41,252 nucleotides of DNA from Oscillospiraceae bacterium (GCA_017405465.1 JAFRAJ010000017.1:1-41252); one strand, 5' to 3'. Numbered from the stretch's first letter, positions 1 through 8,126 are shown. The notes: generated by a model not told the origin, from the letters alone. Program-made: numbers and translations.

Positions 1-193
1 ACCTGCATGCGCCAGGAGAAGCACCTGCACCTTATCCACGTTATATAACCTGAATGCGGTACTTGCGGGCTGAGTCCCGGCAGGTCACTGAGTTCAGGCC
101 GAATGGTGGAAAGGCAGTCCGATGCCCCTAAAGGGCAACTGCCAGAATTGGCAGCAGTAGGAAGCACGCGAATTCATTCGTGTGAGGCTTCAC
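1..193 (+). mobile_element. IS200/IS605-type element, right-end remnant
   Basis: The stretch ends with the hallmark right end of IS200/IS605 elements: an imperfect stem (165-173 pairing with 176-184, enlarged by GAAGC at 161-165 with GCTTC at 187-191) followed by a terminal TTCAC at 189-193. Upstream lie nested stems (113-118 with 138-143, and 124-127 with 133-136). This layout is typical of the transcribed right-end RNA of TnpB elements. No tnpB or tnpA reading frame could be recognised in the few bases before it, so either the element continues to the left of the window or it is a remnant. The family call rests on the shape of the end, not on a transposase. Confidence 0.6.
100..193 (+). ncRNA. 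omegaRNA-like structured right-end RNA
   Basis: Two nested stem-loops (113-118/138-143 enclosing 124-127/133-136), an alternative TGCCA/TGGCA stem (140-144/149-153) and the terminal hairpin (161-191) form a compact structured tail. In TnpB-coding IS605 elements this position is occupied by the guide scaffold (omegaRNA), whose 3' end reads out of the element into the flank. If it is functional here, the guide would start at 194, inside the GyrI-like gene. The boundaries are approximate, and no TnpB is visible to use it. Confidence 0.4.
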
Positions 194-817
194 TACAAGA
201 AAGAATACAGGGAATTCTACATGCCTGCGCGGAGACCGGAGATCGTCGATGTTCCGGAGATGAACTTCATCGCGGTCCGCGGTAAGGGAGACCCCAACGA
301 GGAAGAAGGGGAATACAAGGAGGCCATGAATCTTCTGTACGGTATCGCCTATACGATCAAGATGAGCAAAAAGGGAGATCGTCGCATAGAAGGATACTTC
401 GACTATGTCGTGCCGCCGCTGGAAGGATTCTGGTGGCAGGAAGAGACCTCCGGGGTAGATTACGCACATAAGGAAGAATTCAACTGGATATCTGTGATAA
501 GGCTCCCTGACTTCGTGAAGAAGGAAGACTTTAACTGGGCTGTGAGAGAAGCTACAGTCAAGAAGAAAACGGACTTCTCCAAAGTGGAGTTTCTTACCAT
601 AAAGGAAGGCCTCTGCGTGCAGTGCATGCATGTTGGCCCGTATGATGACGAGCCTGAGACAGTCAGGATGATGGATGAGTTCATTGAACAGCAGGGATAT
701 GTCAACGATCTGAACGACACCAGAAGACATCATGAGATATATCTGAGCGATGCCAGAAAAACTGATCCGGCAAAGCTGAAAACAGTGATCCGCCATCCGA
801 TAAAGAAGAATCAGTGA
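182..817 (+). CDS. GyrI-like small-molecule-binding domain protein
   Basis: A protein of about 211 residues that matches the stand-alone GyrI-like/effector-binding family by its opening run (Y-K-K-E-Y-R-E-F-Y, then DVPEMNFIAVRGKGDPN) and the YFDYVVPPLEGFWW block. Family members bind small ligands or hydrolyse cyclic substrates; the role here is unknown. The reading frame enters directly from the IS right end. The GTG at 182 lies inside the terminal hairpin of that element and gives M-R-L-H before the family sequence begins, so the native start codon appears to have been displaced by the insertion. ATG at 221 with AGGGAA before it is an alternative start that would lose the first 13 residues. 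Expression is therefore uncertain, although the frame is intact. Confidence 0.8.
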   Translation: MRLHYKKEYREFYMPARRPEIVDVPEMNFIAVRGKGDPNEEEGEYKEAMNLLYGIAYTIKMSKKGDRRIEGYFDYVVPPLEGFWWQEETSGVDYAHKEEFNWISVIRLPDFVKKEDFNWAVREATVKKKTDFSKVEFLTIKEGLCVQCMHVGPYDDEPETVRMMDEFIEQQGYVNDLNDTRRHHEIYLSDARKTDPAKLKTVIRHPIKKNQ

Positions 818-823
818 TAACAG

Positions 824-1444
824 ATGGACGTTAAAGAATATCTTAAAGATCCCTGCGGGACACTTTCTGTACCGTATTGGAAAACAATGACAATGACGGT
901 ACCGGATTCCGTCAGGATAATCCACTGTAGGGACTGGAACGGACAGTACAGTGATTATCAGAGATTCTTCAGGGTGAAGCATGACCTTACAGACCTTCCT
1001 GGTATCGATTTTGATTATGATGTCATCTCGATCGAACATCAGGCTAAACAGTTATCCGGGATGATCAACGCTTCCTACGTCCATGAAGGCATCACTGTTA
1101 CGGAAGAAGAGATCCTTCAGTGGAGAGAGCATGAGACTTTCAGGGAAGATCTGTGCGTATATATAAATTCAGACGGTGGGATCATGGCTGCTTCAGGGAT
1201 AGCTGAATATGACAGCTGCTTCCGGGAAGGAAGCATCGAGTGGGTGCAGGTGCTGCCTGAGTACAGAGGAAGAGGTCTCGGACAAAAGATCGTGAACGTG
1301 CTGCTGGCCAGACTTAAGAAGACAGGCGCTGAATTCGTCACTGCTTCAGGGAATCTGGACAATACCTCAGATCCGCTGGAACTATACAGGAGATGCGGGT
1401 TCAAGGGTAACGATGTGTGGTACATCTGCAATGCTCAGAAATGA
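824..1444 (+). CDS. GNAT family N-acetyltransferase
   Basis: 206 residues. The C-terminal half is a GNAT fold: beta-strand WVQVLPEYRGRGLGQ carries the acetyl-CoA pyrophosphate loop (R/Q-x-x-G-x-G/A as RGRGLG, near residue 148), followed by LELYRRCGF, the usual end motif. The N-terminal 100 residues are less conserved and may set substrate choice, which cannot be read from sequence. The gene follows the GyrI-like gene by six bases with only a weak ribosome site, so the two are probably co-transcribed. Confidence 0.85.
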   Translation: MDVKEYLKDPCGTLSVPYWKTMTMTVPDSVRIIHCRDWNGQYSDYQRFFRVKHDLTDLPGIDFDYDVISIEHQAKQLSGMINASYVHEGITVTEEEILQWREHETFREDLCVYINSDGGIMAASGIAEYDSCFREGSIEWVQVLPEYRGRGLGQKIVNVLLARLKKTGAEFVTASGNLDNTSDPLELYRRCGFKGNDVWYICNAQK

Positions 1445-1484
1445 TCCATCTCAGGCTGAAGACTATCTAGAAAGTGGAGCGTTA

Positions 1485-2192
1485 ATGAAGAAGCTGTTCG
1501 TGCTGCTGCGTCAGGGCAATATCGAAGAAGTGAAGAGGATGATCAAGGCAAAGCCTGAGCTCCTGGACAGTGTCTCAGGTCCGCTGCCCAAAAAGGACCA
1601 TGGGCAGTCGCTGCTTCAGGTCGCAATAAAATCCGGCAATCTCGATATAGCTGACTGGCTTATTGATGCTGGCATCAACGTTGATTTCATGGAAGAGGAA
1701 GACGACGATCCCGGCCTCAGAGCGCCAGTTCTTTTTGATGCGATAGCGGCTGTGACAGATTCTCTCTGTATCAATCAGTTTGCATCGAAAGAAGATATAG
1801 AGGAAAGATTCGGAAGGTCGGATAAGGCTATTGATCTTTTGCGGAAGATCCTCAGCAAAGGGGCCGATGTGAACAAAAGAGCATCAAACGGACAGAGTGC
1901 GCTGAACTGGAGCCTGCATCATGCTGATAACATCATGAGAAGCGAGAACGCTTATCCTTTTTCACAGGAAAAGATCAGAGAACAGCTGGGCATCATTTTG
2001 GATCTGCTTATAGATAGCGGCGCAGATCTTGCTGTTTGGAGGGAAGAGGGAACATATCCTGAGCCTTATCCAGGACCAAGTGCACAAGTCCTTTATCTAG
2101 AAGCGGAAAAGTCTGATCTTGGGATAAACTATGAAGCTGTAAGAGAGATGAGAGATTTCCTGCAGGGCTTTTTTCTAAGCGGAACAAAATGA
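1485..2192 (+). CDS. Ankyrin repeat protein
   Basis: 235 residues from ATG 1485, chosen because GTGGAG lies nine bases upstream; an earlier in-frame ATG at 1431 overlaps the preceding gene. The ankyrin pattern is visible as helix pairs ending in G-N/A-D: GNIEEVKRMIKAKPELL, then QVAIKSGNLDIADWLIDAGINV, LLRKILSKGADVNKRASNGQSALNWS and LDLLIDSGADLAV. Repeats are spaced by insertions and span roughly residues 5-180. Such proteins are protein-binding scaffolds. No signal peptide or membrane segment is seen, so it is cytoplasmic. The partner is unknown. Confidence 0.8.
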   Translation: MKKLFVLLRQGNIEEVKRMIKAKPELLDSVSGPLPKKDHGQSLLQVAIKSGNLDIADWLIDAGINVDFMEEEDDDPGLRAPVLFDAIAAVTDSLCINQFASKEDIEERFGRSDKAIDLLRKILSKGADVNKRASNGQSALNWSLHHADNIMRSENAYPFSQEKIREQLGIILDLLIDSGADLAVWREEGTYPEPYPGPSAQVLYLEAEKSDLGINYEAVREMRDFLQGFFLSGTK

Positions 2193-2223
2193 TAAAGAGC
2201 TAATGCTGTTTTGTGAGGTAATA

Positions 2224-3051
2224 ATGGGATCGTTAAGGAAGTATCTGCATCCGATCATAATGCTTATCGTGTTTGAGTCAGTCGCAGTGACCCTGTGGCT
2301 GACGAAAAACAACCTGTTCTATCTTTTTAATTTCAGCTATATCGGATTGGCAGTATCCCTCGGGATCTTTTTGTATATAAAGCAATACAGACATGCCAGA
2401 CGCGTCGTACAGCTCCTCGTCGGTCTGTATATGCTCATTTATCTCGGCCTCATCTGCAACGAAAACATGCAGATAGAGGGATTCTGGTATTACCTTTTCA
2501 ACGGTGTGTTCGAAGCCGCAACGATCCATTATGCAGTCGCAAAGATATTCGGTCCATTGATATTCGGACGTGGATGGTGCGGCTACGCGTGCTGGACAGC
2601 TATGGTACTGGATTTTCTGCCATATAAGGTCCCGGAACAGCCGAGGAAAAGGATAGGATGGATCCGTTACATTACATTCGCGTTATCGCTGGCTTTCGTA
2701 TCTGCACTGTTTCTTGCAAGAGTCAGAGACATGGAAAGGATCATGTTCTGGTCGTTCATTGCAGGAAACATCCTGTATTACATTACAGGTATAGCACTGG
2801 CATTCGCATTCAAAGACAACCGGGCATTCTGCAAGTATATATGCCCGATAACAGTGTTCCTGAAGCCAATGAGCTATTTCTCACTGCTGCGTGTCAAATG
2901 TGATAAGGACAAATGCATTGGATGCGGGAAATGCAGGCGGGTATGCCCCATGAATGTAGATGTGACAGACAACTCGAGAAAAAGGGAGAATGCCACCGAA
3001 TGCATCCTGTGTATGGAGTGTGTGCGGAACTGCCCTAAAAAGGCGCTTTGA
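2224..3051 (+). CDS. Membrane-bound 4Fe-4S ferredoxin-type protein (NapH/RdxA-like)
   Basis: About 275 residues from ATG 2224, which has TGAGGT in good position; an upstream ATG at 2203 lacks one. The first 200 residues hold four to five hydrophobic helices. Between them lies GRGWCGYACWTA, the loop found in NapH/NosR/RdxA-type membrane electron carriers. The C-terminus has two ferredoxin motifs: CIGCGKCRRVCP and CILCMECVRNCP (each CX2CX2CX3C), so two 4Fe-4S clusters on the cytoplasmic side are expected. It probably moves electrons at the membrane, but no reductase partner is adjacent, so the acceptor is unknown. Confidence 0.8.
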   Translation: MGSLRKYLHPIIMLIVFESVAVTLWLTKNNLFYLFNFSYIGLAVSLGIFLYIKQYRHARRVVQLLVGLYMLIYLGLICNENMQIEGFWYYLFNGVFEAATIHYAVAKIFGPLIFGRGWCGYACWTAMVLDFLPYKVPEQPRKRIGWIRYITFALSLAFVSALFLARVRDMERIMFWSFIAGNILYYITGIALAFAFKDNRAFCKYICPITVFLKPMSYFSLLRVKCDKDKCIGCGKCRRVCPMNVDVTDNSRKRENATECILCMECVRNCPKKAL

Positions 3052-3076
3052 CATGACAGGCCTGCAGGAGAGCTTA

Positions 3077-3589
3077 ATGGATCTGAAGATCAGAAAGATG
3101 GATATTGATGACCTGGAACCGCTGTATACGCTGCTTTCGGATGCTCAGGTGATGAGATTTCTGGAACCTCCTTTTTCCAGAGACAGAACAGAGCGGTTCC
3201 TTGCGGAAGCAGGACTGTCTGATCCGCCTTTGATCCTGGCAGCTGAAGCATATGGAGTGTTTATCGGGTATGTGATTTTTCACGACTACGATGATGAGAG
3301 CAGTGAGATAGGCTGGGTCCTGTTGCCGGAATACTGGGGAAGAGGTTTCGCTTCCTGTCTGACAGAGATGCTGATCGAAAGAGGCAGGCAGCTGAACAGA
3401 CAGCTTGTTATAGAGTGCGACTCCGAACAGAAAGTGACGAGACATATCGCATTGAAGTACGGCTTCCTGTACGAAGGCAGGAAGGACGGACTGGATATCT
3501 ACCGCCTAGACATACACAGACCGGATCTTCTTCCGGGTCCGGAAGACGTCCGGAGAGGAGAGTACCATGGAGTTCAGAAAGATTTTTGA
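3077..3589 (+). CDS. GNAT family N-acetyltransferase (RimJ-like)
   Basis: About 170 residues from ATG 3077, selected for the AGGAGAG just upstream; the longer frame runs back into the ferredoxin gene and has no ribosome site. It opens with LKIRKMDIDDLEPLYTLLSD, the usual first strand and helix of GNAT enzymes. It carries the acetyl-CoA motif in IGWVLLPEYWGRGFAS and ends with a region like RimJ/RimL enzymes (HIALKYGFLYEGR). The substrate is not predictable. It overlaps the start of the methyltransferase gene by 23 bases, so translation is probably coupled. Confidence 0.85.
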   Translation: MDLKIRKMDIDDLEPLYTLLSDAQVMRFLEPPFSRDRTERFLAEAGLSDPPLILAAEAYGVFIGYVIFHDYDDESSEIGWVLLPEYWGRGFASCLTEMLIERGRQLNRQLVIECDSEQKVTRHIALKYGFLYEGRKDGLDIYRLDIHRPDLLPGPEDVRRGEYHGVQKDF

Positions 3590-4349
3590 CACTATCCCTG
3601 AGCAGTTTGACAGGTACAGACCGAGATACAGTCAGGAACTCTTTGATCTGCTGATAGACAGGGCAGAGATCAGACCGGGGAAGAGCGTGCTTGAGATAGG
3701 ACCCGGGACAGGTCAGGCGACAGATCCAATACTGAATACAAGCTGCGATTACTTTGCCATTGAGCTCGGAGAACATCTGTACTGGAAGATGCTGGAAAAA
3801 TACAGATCTTTTCCCAACTTCCATATCGTCAACGATGACTTCATCACCCATGATTTCGCTCAGCAGAAGTTCGATATGATCTACTCTGCCGCGACTATCC
3901 AGTGGATACCGGAGGAAGTGGCTTTCCGTAAGACTATCGGTCTGCTTAGGCCGGGCGGAGTCCTGGCGATGATGCTGACCAGGTCGGATTACAGGAGTTC
4001 CAACGAGGATCTGTATGCAAAGATACAGCAGGTGTATGACCGGTATTTCAGACCTGAGATACCGTATACTCACGGATCCTTCAGGTACGAGAACGCAGTA
4101 CTGTACGGATATGAAAACTTCGAGGAGCATCATTTTCACGGCAGGCGCGAGATGGACACTGATGAGTATGTTGCTTACTGCGGCACTCACAGCGACCATA
4201 TAGTGATCCCCGAACCGTATAAGACGCAATTCTTTGACGGCCTCAGGAAAACAGTTTCGGAGAACGGAGGCAAAGTCGTCTTTGAGGATACCTATGTTCT
4301 GTACATCGCCAGGAAACCGCTCGGTCGGGGAGATGACGATCAGTCCTGA
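3567..4349 (+). CDS. Class I SAM-dependent methyltransferase
   Basis: 260 residues. Motif I, VLEIGPGTGQAT, at about residues 41-52 binds S-adenosylmethionine. The motif II/III region follows (FDMIYSAATIQWIP and LLRPGGVLAMM), giving a Rossmann-type methyltransferase of the trans-aconitate/ubiquinone-like group. The start is ATG 3567, preceded by AGAGGAG. The C-terminal third (FEEHHFHGRREMDTDEYVAYCGTHS) resembles small-molecule methyltransferases rather than RNA enzymes, but the acceptor is unknown. It overlaps the preceding GNAT gene and is followed after 24 bases by another. Confidence 0.85.
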   Translation: MEFRKIFDTIPEQFDRYRPRYSQELFDLLIDRAEIRPGKSVLEIGPGTGQATDPILNTSCDYFAIELGEHLYWKMLEKYRSFPNFHIVNDDFITHDFAQQKFDMIYSAATIQWIPEEVAFRKTIGLLRPGGVLAMMLTRSDYRSSNEDLYAKIQQVYDRYFRPEIPYTHGSFRYENAVLYGYENFEEHHFHGRREMDTDEYVAYCGTHSDHIVIPEPYKTQFFDGLRKTVSENGGKVVFEDTYVLYIARKPLGRGDDDQS

Positions 4350-4373
4350 GGCGGCGGATCGGAGAAGGATATT

Positions 4374-4844
4374 ATGATGGATATAAAAGAGATTAAGGAA
4401 CCGGAAGAGAAGAGAGATATCGCGCGTCAGGTGCTGGAGGCTCTCACTGACTGGTTCGGGATCCCGGAAGCGCGGGAAGGATATATAGAACAGAGCAGCG
4501 CACTGCCTTTCTGGGCGGCTTTTTCGGAAGACGGAAAAGTTGCGGGATTTATCTGCCTCAGTGAGACGGGAAAGGACACCGCTGAACTGCATGTTCTTGG
4601 AGTCCTTCAGGGATATCACAGGTCCGGCATAGGCACGCAGCTGTTTCGAGTTGCGAGAGACGCTGCTGCAGGCATGGGATACTCATTCCTCCAAGTCAAG
4701 ACCGTGAAGGAGGGGGTATATCCCGAATATGACGTCACGAACAGATTCTACAGATCTCTGGGATTCAAAGAGCTCGAGGTGTTCCCTGACTTGTGGGACA
4801 GGAACAACCCGTGCCAGATATATGTAATGTATATCGGAAAGTGA
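4374..4844 (+). CDS. GNAT family N-acetyltransferase
   Basis: 156 residues. ATG 4374 or 4377 follows GGAGAAGG. The sequence shows a typical GNAT order: a substrate-side helix region with FWAAFSEDGKVAGFICLSE, a beta-4/alpha-3 acetyl-CoA site LHVLGVLQGYHRSGIGTQLF at about residues 73-92, and a C-terminal NRFYRSLGFKELE. It is the last gene of the leading plus-strand run and is followed by a terminator at 4880. The acetyl acceptor is not predictable. Confidence 0.85.
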   Translation: MMDIKEIKEPEEKRDIARQVLEALTDWFGIPEAREGYIEQSSALPFWAAFSEDGKVAGFICLSETGKDTAELHVLGVLQGYHRSGIGTQLFRVARDAAAGMGYSFLQVKTVKEGVYPEYDVTNRFYRSLGFKELEVFPDLWDRNNPCQIYVMYIGK

Positions 4845-4879
4845 GACTGTGCAGGACCGGAACGGGAATGGCACAGAAA

Positions 4880-4925
4880 AAAAGGCTTTGACAAAACGCG
4901 AAGAGCGTTTCTGCCAAAGCCTTTT
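4880..4925. terminator. Bidirectional intrinsic terminator between convergent genes
   Basis: An 11-bp stem, AAAAGGCTTTG with CAAAGCCTTTT, encloses a second small stem AAACGC/GCGTTT. A T-run follows on both strands: four on plus and about seven on minus. It serves the convergent GNAT gene and InlB-repeat gene. Confidence 0.85.
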
Positions 4926-4957
4926 GTGTGTTCCCGGAGACCGGAGGATGACTTATA

Positions 4958-6418
4958 TCAGTTTCCCGGGTTTCCCTGGACAGGATAGATCACTATCTTG
5001 AATACCTGTCCGTCGTCTGCGGTCGCCGTTATCGTTGCTGATCTGTAATAAGGTCCTGATGCATTGTAAACGGTATCGAAGAAGAAGGTGGTTTCGTGAG
5101 TGACGATGTCTGTAATGACACCGCCTGCGTCATCGTAGCTCCATGTGACAGGCTGGTTGGCCTGGAGCATCGTCGTGTTCCACATATTGTAGATGTACAT
5201 GGTGAGAGTGTTTCCGCTCAGAGTCTTAGACTGCACCTCGGTGCCTCCGTTGTTGGTGACCGAGAGGTCGGGTCTTCTCCATACGGCGTAGAGCGTGATA
5301 TCCTCGGGAGTCAGCAGCGCCTGATCATGTATCGTCATATTATGCTCATCTTCCCAGCACTGGAATTCGTAATACATCTTGACGGGATCAGCAGGAAGAT
5401 GCAGGACATCTCCTTCTTTTACAATGACAGGGTATACATCGGTGCCGCCTCTGCTGTCGAAGGTGACGCGGAATGTCTTAGCTTCCTTCTCAGCCCAGAC
5501 CGCAGTCAGAGTGGTGTCTTCCCAGAGGAACGTGGAACCGGGATAGACTGCATTGCCGTGAGGATCTATCCAGTACATGAACTCATAGTTCTCTTTGGAA
5601 GAAACGATATGGGGGAACTTATCACCCAGAGCGAGCCTGAGGGGATTCACCGGAGTTCCTCCGTCGCTGTCAAAGGATATGTTCAGGAAGACCTGTTCAT
5701 ATACAGCCTTTAGCTCGATATCATGTGCAGGCATGGGAGTGTTCTCCTTGAAATCGTTCCCGTCGGAGTCTTTCCAACCTGTGAGCCTGTATCCTGTTTT
5801 GGACGGACTTATCGGGAAATCAACAGGTGTTCCGTAATCATGCTGGTAGATCCATACGTCATTCGGGAAATCACTGTCCGGTGCGGAGAAACTGACATTG
5901 AATGTGCAGATCTCCCATTCAGCAGTCAGGACAGCGTCAGAATTCACCGGATAGGGACTGGTCATGGACCTGCTGTTCTGTGTCCACCTTACGAATCTGT
6001 ATCCCTCCCTGACGGGTACAGGCAGATCGATATTGGTTCCGGATTCCACTGTTACTGATTCTATCGCTTCACCTCCCGCGGTATCGAACGAGACAGTGTA
6101 TTCCTTATAGGCTCCGGGACCCAGCAGGAAGTACCACCCGCAGGCCAGCAGTGCAAGAAGAAGCAGAAGGATGAGCAGGATCCATGGTCCTTTCTTCTTT
6201 TTCTTTTTCTCTTCGCCGGCAGCAGGTGCCGGTTCCGTGACCGGAGCGTCTTCTGCAGCCGGAACTGCAGCTTCTTTGTTTTCAGGAACTTCCGGCTCTT
6301 CCGGTGTCTTTTCCGGATCGGAAGGAAGAGGAACAGGATTCAGATCCTGATCATTACCGGCGACAGGAACTGTTTCCTCTTCGGATATTTCTTCCGGGCT
6401 GAATGTATCAGTATACAT
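4958..6418 (-). CDS. Membrane-anchored InlB B-repeat (Listeria-Bacteroides repeat) surface protein
   Basis: 486 residues. The first 75 are acidic and rich in Pro and Glu, then comes a Lys run and one hydrophobic helix (WILLILLLLLALLACGWYFLL, residues about 79-99). The remainder carries four InlB_B/Flg_new repeats, each with the pattern VSFD..GG..I..V.V..G and a Trp at the end (YRFVRWTQN, YRLTGWKDS, YEFMYWIDP, YEFQCWEDE). A final domain of about 100 residues (SVTNNGGTE to the end) looks Ig-like. There is no cleavable signal peptide and no LPxTG, so the helix should anchor it with the repeats outside. An excellent ribosome site, AAGGAGGTC (6424-6432), precedes the ATG. Role probably adhesion or sensing; not proven. 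Confidence 0.85.
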   Translation of the reverse strand: MYTDTFSPEEISEEETVPVAGNDQDLNPVPLPSDPEKTPEEPEVPENKEAAVPAAEDAPVTEPAPAAGEEKKKKKKGPWILLILLLLLALLACGWYFLLGPGAYKEYTVSFDTAGGEAIESVTVESGTNIDLPVPVREGYRFVRWTQNSRSMTSPYPVNSDAVLTAEWEICTFNVSFSAPDSDFPNDVWIYQHDYGTPVDFPISPSKTGYRLTGWKDSDGNDFKENTPMPAHDIELKAVYEQVFLNISFDSDGGTPVNPLRLALGDKFPHIVSSKENYEFMYWIDPHGNAVYPGSTFLWEDTTLTAVWAEKEAKTFRVTFDSRGGTDVYPVIVKEGDVLHLPADPVKMYYEFQCWEDEHNMTIHDQALLTPEDITLYAVWRRPDLSVTNNGGTEVQSKTLSGNTLTMYIYNMWNTTMLQANQPVTWSYDDAGGVITDIVTHETTFFFDTVYNASGPYYRSATITATADDGQVFKIVIYPVQGNPGN

Positions 6419-6470
6419 GAATTGACCTCCTTGCTGAATAATTATTTACAAATAGTGCATAATATACAAA

Positions 6471-6499
6471 ATAATAGTATATTATTAATGTCGGGTCAA
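6471..6499 (-). promoter_or_regulatory. Promoter of the InlB-repeat gene
   Basis: On the minus strand TTGACC (6494-6499) is followed by exactly 17 bases and TATTAT (6471-6476). The local stretch is strongly AT-rich against its surroundings, and the start codon is 53 bases downstream with a near-perfect ribosome site. Confidence 0.75.
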
Positions 6500-6529
6500 G
6501 AACCGGCAACAGATTGCGGCAGAATCGAT

Positions 6530-6560
6530 AAAGGCTCTGTCTTTTCCGGACAGAGCCTTT
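6530..6560 (-). terminator. Intrinsic terminator after the Old Yellow Enzyme gene
   Basis: A 12-bp perfect stem (AAAGGCTCTGTC with GACAGAGCCTTT) with a seven-base loop lies 48 bases past the stop of the minus-strand oxidoreductase gene. The T-run on the minus strand is short, so efficiency is uncertain. Confidence 0.75.
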
Positions 6561-6607
6561 GATCTCAGATCATATCTTATGCTCTGCCGTCGGAGATGTC
6601 TGCCGGG

Positions 6608-7681
6608 TCAAAGAACCAGAGCGCCTCTTCTGACTGCCGCAGGGCAGACGTGTTTCGTGAAGGGACCGTACTGACAGGCCTTGCATTCGAAGCATCTGAC
6701 GAATTCCTTCCCTTCCAGGACTGCTTCTGGGAAGCGGGGATCCGCGAGCATCGCCCTGGCCAGGTCTACAGTATCAGTGAGCTCGTTCTCAATAAGATAC
6801 CGGACCAGTTCAGGGTCCATGATGCCGTTCACGCAGGAGACCGGTACCTTTCCCTTGAATACATCATGGAAATGAACGCCGAGAGAGCAGATCAGGTTAT
6901 AGGGGGCTCCTTCTGCTGCCAGAGAAGGATCGGGCTGTTCGATACCGGAAGAGACCTGCAGATAGTCGCAGCCGGCATCCACATAGTATCTTGCGACTTC
7001 AGCAGCTGTGCTGAGATCGGGATCTGCGCCTACGGTCCTGACTGAGATGAGAAAATCGCTGCCGCATGCTTCTCTGATGCCTCTGATGATCTCGCATGCG
7101 AATCTCGCCATGTTCTCGGCAGATCCGCCGTATTCGTCTGTCCGCAGATTGGTCTTCTTGCAGACGAACTGATTTATCAGATATCCGTGACATCCATGGA
7201 GCTGTATGCCGTCATATCCGGCTTTCTTTGCTCTTACTGCAGCGGCTACGAACATGCTCTGCATCCTGTGGATATCATCGACTGGCATCTCTTCCGACAT
7301 TCCGGTCCTGCAGGGAACAGAGGAAGGACCTATAGGCCTGCCTACAGCGGGATTCGTACCTATGCCGGTATGATTGAGCTGGATGAGGCTCACGACTCCG
7401 TTATTCCTGCATGCTTCGGTTACGAGCCTGTGCTTCTCTATCTGGGAATCATCCCAGAGGCCGATGTGCTTCTCGTCGAACCTGCCGTCGGGAGTGACTG
7501 CTGTCGCTTCCACACAGAGAAGAGCGATGCCGTGTGACGCGCGTTCAGAGTAATGTTTTACATGCTCGTCACTTAGGATCCCGTCAGGTCCCGCAAGATC
7601 GAATTTGACTGTCGGAGCCATCGTCATCCTGTTTTTGAGAGTGAAACTTCCTATCCTGATCGGATCTGAGACTTTTGTCAT
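6608..7681 (-). CDS. NADH:flavin oxidoreductase, Old Yellow Enzyme family
   Basis: 357 residues, a single TIM barrel. It starts with DPIRIGSFTLKNRMTMAPT (FMN site), carries HGCHGYLINQF (the usual HGAHGYL active-site loop) and RTDEYGGSAENMARF, then a phosphate-binding end (VNGIMDPELVRYLI). The tail holds four Cys (CFECKACQ, then C nine residues on), the arrangement that binds a 4Fe-4S cluster in 2,4-dienoyl-CoA reductase-type enzymes. The C-terminal NAD(P)H/FAD domain of those larger enzymes is absent, so electrons probably come from a separate partner. It sits 15 bases after the small membrane protein gene and is likely in the same operon. The substrate is probably an enone or enoate. Confidence 0.9.
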   Translation of the reverse strand: MTKVSDPIRIGSFTLKNRMTMAPTVKFDLAGPDGILSDEHVKHYSERASHGIALLCVEATAVTPDGRFDEKHIGLWDDSQIEKHRLVTEACRNNGVVSLIQLNHTGIGTNPAVGRPIGPSSVPCRTGMSEEMPVDDIHRMQSMFVAAAVRAKKAGYDGIQLHGCHGYLINQFVCKKTNLRTDEYGGSAENMARFACEIIRGIREACGSDFLISVRTVGADPDLSTAAEVARYYVDAGCDYLQVSSGIEQPDPSLAAEGAPYNLICSLGVHFHDVFKGKVPVSCVNGIMDPELVRYLIENELTDTVDLARAMLADPRFPEAVLEGKEFVRCFECKACQYGPFTKHVCPAAVRRGALVL

Positions 7682-7696
7682 ACCGTTTTATCCCTT

Positions 7697-8011
7697 TCAG
7701 TATTTGAGATTCGTACCGGCTGAAACAGCCAGAACGACTATAAATGTTACTGTGGATGCGATCAGCGCGGCGATCTGCACGGCCCTGATCTTACCTGGGG
7801 CTGCCCCGGTCATCGAAAGTATGCTTGCGACTATGCTCAGTACACTGCAGATCAGATGGAGAACATAGAGACCCGGCACTCCGAGCCTTTGTGCGGGACT
7901 GACCCGCATCTGTACCTGACCGTCCGGGGTCATGTACTTCACAGTGAATATCTTAAGGTTGAGAACAGCAAAATAGACAATATCAGCTATTATGGAAAGA
8001 ATGTTCAGCAT
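7697..8011 (-). CDS. Small three-helix membrane protein
   Basis: 104 residues. The N-terminal helix (LNILSIIADIVYFAVLNLKIF), then a hydrophilic loop with YMTPDGQVQMRVSPAQR, then two hydrophobic helices (YVLHLICSVLSIVASIL and VQIAALIASTVTFIVVLAV). I do not recognise the family. The ATG is preceded by AGGAGGT. It leads the two-gene minus-strand unit with the Old Yellow Enzyme. Confidence 0.75.
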   Translation of the reverse strand: MLNILSIIADIVYFAVLNLKIFTVKYMTPDGQVQMRVSPAQRLGVPGLYVLHLICSVLSIVASILSMTGAAPGKIRAVQIAALIASTVTFIVVLAVSAGTNLKY

Positions 8012-8043
8012 GCTTTTTACCTCCTGAAGATGTCTCTACATAA

Positions 8044-8072
8044 ACTATAAAAAAAGCAGAACTGTTGCGCAA
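8044..8072 (-). promoter_or_regulatory. Promoter of the minus-strand two-gene unit
   Basis: On the minus strand TTGCGC (8067-8072), 17 bases, then TATAGT (8044-8049), 33 bases before the start codon of the small membrane protein gene. Confidence 0.55.
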
Positions 8073-8126
8073 GACTGTTGTTTCCCGAAACATGCAGGAT
8101 GATGCTTTCATGAGGTGTTTCCGCGT

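Noticed and set aside
2..73. Possible tnpB C-terminus before the IS right end
   Set aside because: The open frame ends LYNLNAVLAG, which lacks zinc-ribbon and RuvC motifs. Too short to call.
128..1039. A long open frame on the minus strand
   Set aside because: It lies opposite the GyrI-like and GNAT genes, has no family resemblance and no ribosome site. It is a shadow frame.
3408..4619. A 403-codon minus-strand open frame
   Set aside because: It is the complement of the methyltransferase and GNAT genes, which have clear motifs; its translation has no recognisable motifs.
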